Shown here: positions 1 through 6,983 of the stretch, in pieces
Layout of the letters: every line of letters begins with the position of its first letter
Numbering within the stretch: position 1 is the stretch's first letter
Source of the DNA: Pirellulales bacterium
GTDB taxonomy: Bacteria; Planctomycetota; Planctomycetia; Pirellulales; Thermoguttaceae
Reading direction: 5' to 3'
NCBI GenBank assembly: GCA_030642635.1
Contig: DAOWNK010000053.1
Span: 1 to 14,752, forward strand
DNA length: 14,752 nucleotides
Notes under the pieces: generated by a model
The model's input: the letters and a program-made list of their open reading frames with translations, nothing else
What the model was told of the DNA's origin: nothing
Databases searched by the model: none
Position numbers and translations under genes: made by a program

Positions 1-58
1 ACGCAAAACTCCATTCTGCTAAAAGAGAACTTCAGTCAATATAGTGTTTTAGCACGAT

Positions 59-87
59 CCCCGAACCCCGAATCCCGAATCCCGATC
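59..87. repeat. Heptanucleotide tandem repeat, G-rich on the - strand
   Basis: Four tandem 7-bp units lie at 60-66, 67-73, 74-80 and 81-87: CCCGAAC, CCCGAAT twice, then CCCGATC. On the - strand this gives four G tracts of 3-4 G separated by 3-4 bases, which fits the usual G-quadruplex pattern. The repeat ends about 13 bases before the AGGA ribosome-binding site of the next gene, so it may sit in its leader. Cyanobacteria are known to carry short tandem heptamer repeats of this style; any functional likeness is inference. The rest of 1-114 shows no gene. Confidence 0.7.
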
Positions 88-114
88 ATTAAACACAAAA
101 AGGAATCGATATAA

Positions 115-984
115 ATGGCAATCGAAGGACTAACGATCATCGGCGAAACGATCAACGACTCGGTCCCCTCGACACACAAACTGTTCGATGCGGACGATAT
201 CGACGGCCTGCTGGATTTAGCCAAAATGCAGGCCGAGAAAGGCGCCGCTTATATCGACGTGCACATCGGCCCGAGGCCGCCCGAGTTCATGGCCGATCTG
301 GTCAAGAAAATCCAAAGTGTAACGGCCAGGCCGCTCTCGATCGACACGCCCGACCCGGACATCGCCAAAGCCGGGCTGGAGGCATACGACCAAGATCGGG
401 CCGGAGGGGCCAAGCCTGTACTGAACTCGGTCTCGCCGCTTAGGATCGGCATGTTCGATCTGCACAAGCTACAGCCGTACAAGCCGATTCTGCTGTCCTC
501 CGAGCAGATCGTTGACGGGAAGTCAAAGCCTTGCCACACGGCCGAAGAGACCCATGAAGCGGCAAAGTACCTGGTCACAACGTTCCTGGAGCAATGCGAA
601 GGCGCGACAAGCGACGACTGCATTATCGACCCGGGCATCGCACCGATCGGCAGCGACACGGAGGGCAACATCCACCGGCTGATCGCGGCCTTGGGGCTGA
701 TCCAAAACGACGATTTTTTCGCCGGCGTACATGCCTCTGTGGGTTTGAGCAACTTTACCGTAATGCTGCCGCCGAAACGTGCCGACGGCTCGCGCACAAA
801 GGGGCCGCTGGAAAATGCATTCCTGACGAAGGCCATGCCGCTGGGGCTTGATACGATCATCGGTTCGGTCAAGCGGAAGTACGAGCTGCTCGATGCCGAC
901 CAGCCGGCCATGGTCTGCCTGGAAGAGTGTTTGAAATTAGACGGCTTCGACGTGCTGATGCGAGTCCGCGAGTTTTATTCGTAA
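115..984 (+). CDS. acsE: Methyltetrahydrofolate:corrinoid methyltransferase (AcsE-like, pterin-binding family)
   Basis: This 289-residue cytosolic protein should transfer the N5-methyl group of methyl-THF to a cob(I)amide on a corrinoid protein, as AcsE does in the Wood-Ljungdahl pathway. It has the DHPS-like pterin-binding TIM barrel: IIGETIN at 8-14, DVHIGP at 48-53, SIDTPD at 75-80, LNS at 103-105, IIDPGIAP at 170-177 and GLSN at 210-213. Asp77, Asn104, Asp172 and Asn213 line up by motif with the pterin-contacting Asp, Asn, Asp and Asn of the Moorella enzyme (recalled alignment). It is slightly longer than the roughly 262-residue Moorella protein. AGGA at 101-104 supports the ATG, with 10 bases between. 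fhs follows on the same strand. No corrinoid partner protein or CODH/ACS subunit is in the window, so the methyl acceptor is unknown. The enzyme class is firm; full Wood-Ljungdahl activity is not shown. Confidence 0.88.
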   Translation: MAIEGLTIIGETINDSVPSTHKLFDADDIDGLLDLAKMQAEKGAAYIDVHIGPRPPEFMADLVKKIQSVTARPLSIDTPDPDIAKAGLEAYDQDRAGGAKPVLNSVSPLRIGMFDLHKLQPYKPILLSSEQIVDGKSKPCHTAEETHEAAKYLVTTFLEQCEGATSDDCIIDPGIAPIGSDTEGNIHRLIAALGLIQNDDFFAGVHASVGLSNFTVMLPPKRADGSRTKGPLENAFLTKAMPLGLDTIIGSVKRKYELLDADQPAMVCLEECLKLDGFDVLMRVREFYS

Positions 985-1032
985 TGTTACTACCAACTAC
1001 TCATTCAAACTCAAACTGTAAATGATTAAGGG

Positions 1033-1142
1033 GATGGAACCACAGATAAACACTGATGAATGTTGCTAAGTTAAGCTGCAACACGTTAATTTATCAATAT
1101 TATCTTCATCTGTGTTCATCAGTGTTTATCTGTGGTTTCATC
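1033..1142. repeat. Intergenic inverted repeat built of decamers
   Basis: A perfect 23-bp inverted repeat (1038-1060 with 1115-1137) extends to 28 bp through one G-T wobble, around a 54-base loop. The arms consist of 10-bp units of the CACAGATAAA / CACTGATGAA type, two in the left arm and three in the right (1105-1114, 1115-1124, 1125-1134, reading the - strand). The loop holds a small stem, 1061-1066 with 1078-1083. It lies between acsE and fhs and ends 32 bases before the fhs ATG, so it may fold in the mRNA. It resembles dispersed repeats seen in many bacterial genomes (recollection). No transposase is nearby. Confidence 0.8.
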
Positions 1143-1174
1143 TTCTTTTTACAGTTTCAGTAACCACGCCAACC

Positions 1175-2866
1175 ATGACAAAATCACCCAAACAACTACC
1201 ACCTGATATCGAAATCGCCCGAGCGTCGAACATGCTCCCTATCGAGCAGATCGCCGCAAAGTTGAAAATCACCGACGACGACCTGGAACACTACGGTAAA
1301 TACAAGGCCAAGGTGTCGCTGGATTTGGCCAAGCGTGTGGCCGATGCGAAACCGGGCAAACTGATCCTGATGACCGCGATTACGCCCACACCGGCCGGCG
1401 AAGGCAAAACGACCACAACGATCGGACTGGTTGACGCGCTGAACCGGCTCGGCAAGCAGGCCACCGCCTGCCTGCGCGAGCCGTCGATGGGGCCGTGCTT
1501 CGGCATGAAGGGCGGGGCGGCCGGCGGCGGATACGCGCAGGTAGTGCCCATGGAGGACATAAACCTGCATTTCACCGGCGATATACACGCCATCGAGCTT
1601 GCACATAACCTGCTGTCCGCCTGCCTGGACAACCACATCCACCACGAGAACAAGCTGAAGATCGACGCTCGGCGGATCGTCTGGAGGCGGGTGATCGACA
1701 TGAACGATCGGGCGCTGCGCAATGTGATCGTCGGGCTGGGCGGCATCTCTAACTCCGTGCCGCACGAAGGGGGTTTCGACATTACCGTCGCCTCGGAGGT
1801 AATGGCCGCATTCTGCCTGTGCGAGTCGCTCTCCGAGCTAAGAGAACGGCTCGGCCGGATCGTCGTTGCATACGACCACCAGCGAAAACCGGTCACCGCC
1901 GCCGACCTGGGCGTACACGGTGCAATGACCGTGCTGCTTAAAGACGCCATCAAGCCGAACCTGGTGCAAACGTTGGAGAACAACCCGTGCTTCATCCACG
2001 GCGGGCCGTTCGCAAACATCGCACACGGATGCAACAGCGTGATCGCTACGAAACTCTCCACCAAGCTCTCTGAGTATACGGTGACCGAGGCCGGTTTTGG
2101 CGCCGACCTGGGCGCGGAGAAATTCTTCAACATCAAGTGCCGCAAGGCGGGAATACACCCCGACGCCGTAGTAATCGTGGCCACCGTCCGGGCGCTTAAG
2201 CTCCACGGCGGAGTGCCGCAAAAGGACCTGCAAAAACCGAACGTCGAAGCACTCGACAAGGGTGTCGAGAACCTGAAAAAACATATCGAAAACATACACC
2301 GCTTCGGTCTGCCGGTGGTCGTGGCCGTAAATAGCTTTACCAGCGACACCGACGAAGAGATCGAGTTCATCAAGGATAAGTGTGCGTACCTGTCGGTAAA
2401 GATAATCAAGGCCGACCACTGGGCACGCGGCGGCGAAGGCGCCGAACAGCTTGCCGAAGGCGTCGTCGAGGTGGTCGAGAACACCAAAACAGACTTCAGC
2501 CTGCTTTACCCGGATACCTGCACGCTTTGGCAAAAGGTGGGCATCATCTGCCGCGAAATATACGGGGCGACCGACGTGCTGGCCGACAAAAAGCTCAGGG
2601 CAAAATTCCAGCGGCTGCAAGACGCCGGATACGGCAAACTGCCCATCTGTATGGCCAAGACACAGTACTCGCTCTCGACCGACCCGGGGTTGAAGGGCCG
2701 GCCGAAGAAGTTCGACGTGCCGCTGCGCGACGTGAGAGTGGCGGCCGGCGCCGGGTTCGTTGTGGTGCTGACCGGCGATATAATGACCATGCCGGGCTTG
2801 CCCAAGGCGCCGGCGGCCGAGTCGATCGATATCGACGAAAACGAACAGATCGTCGGGTTATTCTAA
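1175..2866 (+). CDS. fhs: Formate-tetrahydrofolate ligase
   Basis: This cytosolic enzyme makes 10-formyl-THF from formate, THF and ATP. The 563-residue product matches the family length (about 560). Visible motifs are the ATP-binding loop PTPAGEGKTTT at 71-81, PSMGPCFGMKGGAAGGGYAQ from about 103, HFTGDIHA, FANIAHGCNS, EAGFGADLGAEKF, TVRALKLHGG, KTQYSLSTDPGLKG, and LTGDIMTMPGLPKAPAAE near the C-terminus. The frame stays open upstream to a GTG at 1112, but that extension is translated from the right arm of the inverted repeat, so the ATG at 1175 is preferred although it lacks a clear Shine-Dalgarno. It sits between acsE and thyX, with 11 bases before the thyX start, suggesting cotranscription of folate one-carbon genes. 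Identity is very secure. Confidence 0.97.
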   Translation: MTKSPKQLPPDIEIARASNMLPIEQIAAKLKITDDDLEHYGKYKAKVSLDLAKRVADAKPGKLILMTAITPTPAGEGKTTTTIGLVDALNRLGKQATACLREPSMGPCFGMKGGAAGGGYAQVVPMEDINLHFTGDIHAIELAHNLLSACLDNHIHHENKLKIDARRIVWRRVIDMNDRALRNVIVGLGGISNSVPHEGGFDITVASEVMAAFCLCESLSELRERLGRIVVAYDHQRKPVTAADLGVHGAMTVLLKDAIKPNLVQTLENNPCFIHGGPFANIAHGCNSVIATKLSTKLSEYTVTEAGFGADLGAEKFFNIKCRKAGIHPDAVVIVATVRALKLHGGVPQKDLQKPNVEALDKGVENLKKHIENIHRFGLPVVVAVNSFTSDTDEEIEFIKDKCAYLSVKIIKADHWARGGEGAEQLAEGVVEVVENTKTDFSLLYPDTCTLWQKVGIICREIYGATDVLADKKLRAKFQRLQDAGYGKLPICMAKTQYSLSTDPGLKGRPKKFDVPLRDVRVAAGAGFVVVLTGDIMTMPGLPKAPAAESIDIDENEQIVGLF

Positions 2867-2877
2867 TACCTTTACTT

Positions 2878-3621
2878 ATGAACGCAGTAGAAGCCCAAGT
2901 CACGCTGGTCAGAGCAACGCCCGAGCCGGACGAGGCCGTTGCGATTGCGGCGAAGCTCTGTTACTCCGACGACCCCGATTCCGTTTTGCAACAAGACGGG
3001 ACGCAATCGGAAAAGTTCGTCCAAAAGCTGGTTAGCTTGGGACACATGAGCACGATCGAGCACGTCTCGTTTACGTTTCTGATTACCGGCGTCTCGCGTG
3101 CCATGACGCACCAGCTTGTCCGTCACCGCCTGGCGAGCTACTCGCAACGCAGCCAACGCTACGTCGCACAAGACTCGTTCAACTATATCGTTCCGCCGCA
3201 ACTGCAAGGCAAAACCGTTCGGCTCGACGGGCGGACGATCGACGCCGTCGAGTATTTCGAGCAGACCATGGTGCTGATCGCCGAACGATACGCCGGGCTG
3301 AACAACGCGCTGGGCCGCAAGGGCGAATCGAGCAACGAGGACGCCCGATACGTGCTGCCCAACGCGTGCGAAACGTCCATACTGGTCACGATGAACGCCC
3401 GGGAGCTGCTGCATTTTTTCGAGGAGCGCCTGTGTCAGCGTGCCCAATGGGAGATACGCTCAGTGGCCGAAAAGATGCTGGCGCTTATCCAGGACGTTTG
3501 CCCTGCCGTTTTCAAGGGCGCCGGCCCGAAGTGCATCCGCGCCGGCGGCTGCCGCGAAGGCAAACTCTCGTGCGGCAAGTATCAAGAGATCAAGAAACGC
3601 TATTGTAAACTACTGACTTAA
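2878..3621 (+). CDS. thyX: Flavin-dependent thymidylate synthase ThyX
   Basis: ThyX methylates dUMP to dTMP using methylene-THF, FAD and NADPH. The 247-residue protein has the signature RHRx7S at Arg82-His83-Arg84 to Ser92, SRAMTHQLVRHR before it, and EDARYVLP around 154-161. The frame continues upstream into fhs but is only a shadow there; homology begins near the ATG at 2878. No clear Shine-Dalgarno is present. The C-terminus carries five cysteines (208, 219, 225, 232, 243) in a GPKC...GGC...SCGK pattern, which I recall from some clostridial-type ThyX proteins; metal binding is possible but unproven. It lies 11 bases after fhs, and its last 12 bases overlap the end of the convergent glycyl-tRNA synthetase gene. 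No classical thyA is visible in the window. Confidence 0.96.
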   Translation: MNAVEAQVTLVRATPEPDEAVAIAAKLCYSDDPDSVLQQDGTQSEKFVQKLVSLGHMSTIEHVSFTFLITGVSRAMTHQLVRHRLASYSQRSQRYVAQDSFNYIVPPQLQGKTVRLDGRTIDAVEYFEQTMVLIAERYAGLNNALGRKGESSNEDARYVLPNACETSILVTMNARELLHFFEERLCQRAQWEIRSVAEKMLALIQDVCPAVFKGAGPKCIRAGGCREGKLSCGKYQEIKKRYCKLLT

Positions 3622-5220
3622 CCACTTTTGCACCTCGGCCGTGCAGTCTTCCTTGCCGACTCGCCACTGCTTAAGCGTATCGCGGTCGCGTATGGTCACC
3701 GTGCCGTCGTCGAGCGTCTGGCCGTCGACGGTTATGCACAGCGGCGTGCCGACCTCGTCCTGACGGCGATATCGGCGGCCCACGGCGCCCTTCTCGTCGT
3801 AGAAGACGTTGAAGTGCGGTTTCAGCTTCTTGTAGATTTCACGTGCGATCTCCGGCATCCCGTCCTTTTTGACCAGCGGGAACACCGCCGCCTTGATCGG
3901 GGCCAGCCGGGGATGGAGCCGCAGGAATACCCGTTTGGTCGGCTTTCCTTTTTCGTCGGGCACTTCGTCCTCGGTATACGCCTCGCACAGGAACGCCAGC
4001 GTCGCACGGTCCGCACCGGCCGACGGCTCGATCACGTGCGGTGTGTAACGTTCCTTCGTCTGATCGTCGAAGTATGTAAGGTCCCTGCCGCTGCCGCGAT
4101 ACTTCGGCTGCCCAAGCTCGTCCTGTTCGACGACAAGCTCGTCGCCTTGCCGGATCAACTTGCCTTCCATGTGGCTTCGCAGGTCGAAGTCTCCGCGATG
4201 CGCCACGCCCTCCAGTTCACCGAACTCGCCGTCGGAGAGGAACGGAAAGGCGTATTCGATGTCGGCCGTGCCGCACGAGTAATGGCTTAGCTCCTCTGCG
4301 TCGTGCTCCCGCAGCCGCAGCCGGTCGCTCGAAAGCCCCAACTCGACGTACCACCGGTATCGCCTGTCTCGCCAATACTCGTACCAATCGGCCGATGTGT
4401 CGGGCCGGCAGAAGAACTCTATCTCCATCTGCTCGAACTCGCGCGAGCGGAACGTAAAATTCCGTGGAGTGATCTCGTTGCGGAAGCTCTTGCCGATCTG
4501 TGCGATGCCGAACGGCACCTTCACCCTAGTGCTGTCCAACACGTTCTTGAAGTTGACGAATATACCCTGTGCGGTCTCCGGGCGTAGGAAGGTCCGGCTG
4601 TTTTCGTCGCGGACTGCACCGGTGTTGGTCTCGAACATCAGGTTAAACTCACGCGGTTCGGTCAGCGTACCCAGTTCCTTGGCATCCGGCCCGAGTACGT
4701 CGTCGAAGTCGGTGACGGTTGTAAGTGGAACCAAGGGGCCCTCCCATTTCAGTTCGTTTGCTTTCTTTGCGCGAAGGTTGAAAAACTTCAGCGCCTTGAG
4801 TTGTGTCTGTTCAAGTGCTTCTTCTCCCGAAGTGTCGGACGCCACGAAAATCCGCTTACCTTTCGCCTCGACCCAACGGCCCAGCACCTGGTCGTAGCGG
4901 TATCGACGTTTGCTCTCACGGCAATCGATCAGGTGATCGTTGAACAGGTCGTAATGGCCCGAGCACTTCCATACTTGCGGGTGCATGATAATTGCACAGT
5001 CCAGGCCGGTCATTTCGAATGCCGCTGGCGCACCGGGCGACACGTCCAGGTTGTCCTGCGAGGTGACCATGTCGCGCCACCATGCCTCGCGGACGTTCCG
5101 TTTCAGTTCGACCCCCATCGGTCCGTAATCCCAAAAGCCTTGCAGCCCGCCGTAAATCTCGCTCGACTGAAACAGGAATCCGCGACGGCGGCATAGGGCG
5201 ACTAGTTGGTCCATTTCCAT
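3610..5220 (-). CDS. glyQS: Glycine-tRNA ligase, dimeric (single-chain) type
   Basis: This class II aminoacyl-tRNA synthetase charges tRNA-Gly. The 536-residue product is of the single-chain archaeal/eukaryote-like and Firmicutes type, not the split GlyQ plus GlyS tetramer. Seen in order: SSEIYGGLQGFWDYGPMG at 19-36, VWKCSGHYDLFND at 83-95, LRPETAQGIFVNF at 212-224, motif 2 FRNEITPRN at 247-255, motif 3 EPSAGADRA at 398-406, and an anticodon-binding domain from about 433 with GRRYRRQDEVGTP at 481-493. I chose the ATG at 5220, with GGAG 11 bases upstream. A longer TTG form from 5256 would add 12 residues with no family match; an ATG at 5214 is also possible. Its 3' end overlaps thyX by 12 bases. 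Confidence 0.96.
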   Translation of the reverse strand: MEMDQLVALCRRRGFLFQSSEIYGGLQGFWDYGPMGVELKRNVREAWWRDMVTSQDNLDVSPGAPAAFEMTGLDCAIIMHPQVWKCSGHYDLFNDHLIDCRESKRRYRYDQVLGRWVEAKGKRIFVASDTSGEEALEQTQLKALKFFNLRAKKANELKWEGPLVPLTTVTDFDDVLGPDAKELGTLTEPREFNLMFETNTGAVRDENSRTFLRPETAQGIFVNFKNVLDSTRVKVPFGIAQIGKSFRNEITPRNFTFRSREFEQMEIEFFCRPDTSADWYEYWRDRRYRWYVELGLSSDRLRLREHDAEELSHYSCGTADIEYAFPFLSDGEFGELEGVAHRGDFDLRSHMEGKLIRQGDELVVEQDELGQPKYRGSGRDLTYFDDQTKERYTPHVIEPSAGADRATLAFLCEAYTEDEVPDEKGKPTKRVFLRLHPRLAPIKAAVFPLVKKDGMPEIAREIYKKLKPHFNVFYDEKGAVGRRYRRQDEVGTPLCITVDGQTLDDGTVTIRDRDTLKQWRVGKEDCTAEVQKWLSQ

Positions 5221-5278
5221 GGTTGTGGGCACTCCGGTACGGTGGCGGATGGGCAATTGATAAACACGTTTAATATAC

Positions 5279-5301
5279 AGGGGCTAGGGGCCAGGGGCTA
5301 G
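5279..5301 (+). repeat. G-rich heptamer repeat, copy 1
   Basis: Three GGGG tracts at 5280-5283, 5287-5290 and 5294-5297 are spaced exactly 7 bp apart (GGGGCTA, GGGGCCA, GGGGCTA). A related copy at 6925-6947 matches in 20 of 23 positions. Only three tracts are present here, so an intramolecular quadruplex is less likely than at the other copy. Confidence 0.7.
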
Positions 5302-5328
5302 TGCCTCAACACGGCTGTACTGATGGGT

Positions 5329-5389
5329 AGCGAGCCGCCGGCTTTATGCCGGCGCGCTACTGGCGCGGGGACAAGCCCCGCGGCTCGCT
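5329..5389. repeat. Double-hairpin palindromic element
   Basis: An outer 10-bp inverted repeat (5329-5338 with 5380-5389) encloses two hairpins. The first is 5336-5342 with 5348-5354 (loop TTTAT). The second is 5364-5370 with 5376-5382 (loop ACAAG). The outer and inner stems share bases, so the DNA or RNA could switch between a cruciform-like and a two-hairpin fold. There is no T-run after it, so an ordinary intrinsic terminator is unlikely. A REP-like or non-autonomous element is the best description; this is inference. Confidence 0.7.
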
Positions 5390-5443
5390 TTCAACGAACC
5401 AGACAATTTATGCCCCACGACGCAGTCGCAGGGCTTTGGGATG

Positions 5444-5473
5444 CTGGCAATTCTTGAACCGGTCGATTATAAT
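5444..5473 (+). promoter_or_regulatory. Candidate sigma-70 promoter for ubiE
   Basis: A perfect TATAAT lies at 5468-5473, about 55 bases before the ubiE ATG. The best -35 is CTGGCA at 5444-5449 (4 of 6 to TTGACA) with an 18-bp spacer. The -10 is strong but the -35 is weak. It would drive the ubiE-ubiX genes. Confidence 0.4.
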
Positions 5474-5528
5474 TTACTAATGTCGGGGCAATTGCCGCTT
5501 GCGGCTTTGCAGTGAAAGCATCACAGAC

Positions 5529-6239
5529 ATGATCATCGACAGGCCATCCGAACGAATTCGCCAGATGTTCGGGCAAATAGCCCGGCGGTACGACTTCCTT
5601 AATCACCTACTGTCGCTGGGGCGCGATCGCCGATGGCGGCGCAAGATGGTCAAGTTGGTGCCGCCGACCAACGACGGCCCGATATTGGACGTCTGCTGCG
5701 GCACGGCCGACCTGGCGTTGGCGTACCGTCGTGCAAACCGCGACAAGGTGTCTATCGTCGGTGTAGACTTCTGCCATCCGATGCTCCGACGCGCCAAGAA
5801 AAAATGCCGGCGCAAAAAGATCGGCGAGCAAATCATGCTGATCGAGGCCGACGCCCGACAATTGCCCTTCCACGACGATACGTTTCAGATCGTTTGCGTT
5901 GCGTTCGGGCTGCGCAACGTGAACAACCCCAGCGACGGCCTGCAAGAGATGGTTCGTGTATGCCGGCCCGGCGGCCGGGTGGCGGTGTTGGAGTTTTCGA
6001 TGCCGACCATGTGGCCGTTTCGGACCGTTTACAAATTTTACTTCCATCACATCTTGCCGCGCGTGGGGCAGCTCCTGGCCAGGAACCGATTCAAGGCGTA
6101 TCGTTACCTTCCGGCCAGCGTCGGCCGGTTTCCACAGGATGAGGCCATGATGCAGCGGATGCGTCACGCCGGCTTGCACAAGGTGAAATACCGCCGATTT
6201 ACCTTTGGAATTGTCTCGTTATACACAGGTGAAAAATGA
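5529..6239 (+). CDS. ubiE: Demethylmenaquinone methyltransferase (UbiE/MenG)
   Basis: This SAM-dependent methyltransferase performs the last C-methylation of menaquinone. The 236-residue product shows RIRQMFGQIARRYDFLN near the N-terminus, the SAM-binding motif LDVCCGTADLA at 53-63, GVDFCHPML at 78-86, ADARQLPF at 107-114, AFGLRNV at 125-131, a CRPGG motif followed by VLEFSMP, and YLPASVGRFP near the C-terminus, all typical of UbiE/MenG. The ATG at 5529 matches the family N-terminus; a TTG ten codons upstream also keeps the frame but adds residues unlike the family. The stop overlaps the ubiX start (ATGA at 6236-6239), implying translational coupling. With futalosine-type mqnE downstream, the quinone is most likely menaquinone rather than ubiquinone. 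Confidence 0.95.
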   Translation: MIIDRPSERIRQMFGQIARRYDFLNHLLSLGRDRRWRRKMVKLVPPTNDGPILDVCCGTADLALAYRRANRDKVSIVGVDFCHPMLRRAKKKCRRKKIGEQIMLIEADARQLPFHDDTFQIVCVAFGLRNVNNPSDGLQEMVRVCRPGGRVAVLEFSMPTMWPFRTVYKFYFHHILPRVGQLLARNRFKAYRYLPASVGRFPQDEAMMQRMRHAGLHKVKYRRFTFGIVSLYTGEK

Positions 6240-6922
6240 AGCGGAACATGGTTGTTGCGATCACCGGCGCCAGCGGGTCAACGTATGCGATCCGGTTGTT
6301 GGAAGTGCTGCTGGCCGCCGGGTGCGACGTCTATCTGTCTATAAGTGCCGCCGCCAAGATCGTGCTAAAACAGGAATTAAACCTTGCGGTCGACCTGGAC
6401 AAATTCAAGGAGTCGATGTTGATGCTCGACGGCAAGTCGAAACCCAAAGATCGGAAACTCCAAAAGATTCGCTCGTTGGCCGGTATCTCAAGCGATTCCA
6501 GCAACGTGTTGGCGGTCGGTTCCGGCCAGCCCGGCAAACTACACTACTGCCATTACCGCGATCAGACCGCCCCGATCGCCAGCGGATCGTTCCTTACCGA
6601 CGGGATGGTCGTCTGTCCGTGTAGCGGCGGTACGCTTAGCGCCATAGTACACGGCACCAGCGCAAACCTGATACACCGTGCGGCCGATGTGCACCTGAAG
6701 GAACGTCGCAAGTTGGTGTTAGTGTGCCGCGAAACGCCGCTCTCGCTGATACAGTTGGACAACATGAAGCGCGCTACGGAAGCCGGAGCGATCATCCTGC
6801 CCGCCTCGCCGGCGTTCTACCACGGCGTGAAGACTATCCGCGACCTGGTCGACTACGTGGTATCGCGAATCTGCGATCAGTTGGGGGTCCAGAATTCGCT
6901 GATTAAACGCTGGGGGAGTTAG
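6236..6922 (+). CDS. ubiX: Flavin prenyltransferase UbiX (MqnM-type role likely)
   Basis: UbiX joins a dimethylallyl group to FMN to make prenylated FMN, the cofactor of UbiD-family decarboxylases. Motifs: GASGSTYA at 11-18, SGSF at 116-119, VVCPCSGGTLSAIVHGTSAN from 125, LKERRKLVLVCRETPLS at 154-170, and PAFYH at 192-196. At 228 residues it is about 40 longer than E. coli UbiX (189); the extra length falls between the second strand region and SGSF, roughly residues 62-108, and is rich in Lys and Ser. Start and ubiE stop overlap as ATGA. In futalosine-pathway bacteria a UbiX homologue supports the UbiD-like decarboxylation step; no ubiD homologue is in this window. The family assignment is secure; the pathway role is inferred from neighbours. 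Confidence 0.94.
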   Translation: MKRNMVVAITGASGSTYAIRLLEVLLAAGCDVYLSISAAAKIVLKQELNLAVDLDKFKESMLMLDGKSKPKDRKLQKIRSLAGISSDSSNVLAVGSGQPGKLHYCHYRDQTAPIASGSFLTDGMVVCPCSGGTLSAIVHGTSANLIHRAADVHLKERRKLVLVCRETPLSLIQLDNMKRATEAGAIILPASPAFYHGVKTIRDLVDYVVSRICDQLGVQNSLIKRWGS

Positions 6923-6924
6923 GA

Positions 6925-6950
6925 AGGGGCTAGGGGTCAGGGGCCTGGGG
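6925..6950 (+). repeat. G-quadruplex motif of four GGGG heptamers
   Basis: Four GGGG tracts at 6926-6929, 6933-6936, 6940-6943 and 6947-6950 are separated by exactly three bases each (CTA, TCA, CCT), an ideal intramolecular G4 pattern. It begins 3 bases after the ubiX stop on the coding strand. It is a variant of the repeat at 5279-5301. A diverged reverse-complement relative lies at about 7091-7113. Confidence 0.75.
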
Positions 6951-6983
6951 ACAATACCGTTAAATTAGTGGCAATGTCAAGGA

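Larger units (their letters stand above)
5221..5528. other. Divergent intergenic region between glyQS and ubiE
   Basis: These 308 bases hold no credible gene. They contain the upstream region of glyQS (leftward), a G-rich heptamer repeat at 5279-5301, a pair of adjacent hairpins at 5329-5389, and a TATAAT box at 5468-5473 ahead of ubiE. Short open frames crossing the hairpins are simple translations of palindromic DNA. Confidence 0.7.

Noticed and set aside
249..911. 220-residue open frame on the - strand inside acsE
   Set aside because: Antisense shadow with no family features; the + strand gene is well supported.
985..1174. Possible folate or ZTP riboswitch before fhs
   Set aside because: The space is taken by the decamer inverted repeat; no THF or ZTP riboswitch core could be recognised by eye.
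1291..2487. 398-residue open frame on the - strand inside fhs
   Set aside because: Fully antisense to a strongly conserved enzyme, with Ser- and Arg-rich low-complexity content and no recognisable motif.
2380..2877. Upstream extension of the thyX frame into fhs
   Set aside because: The segment is an Arg-rich frameshifted reading of fhs; ThyX homology starts only after the ATG at 2878.
5444..5459. Sigma-54 promoter resemblance (TGGCA followed by TTGA)
   Set aside because: The spacing between the two elements is two bases short and the second element lacks the conserved GC.
5391..5606. 71-residue - strand open frame upstream of ubiE
   Set aside because: Overlaps the ubiE start antisense, with no recognisable motif.
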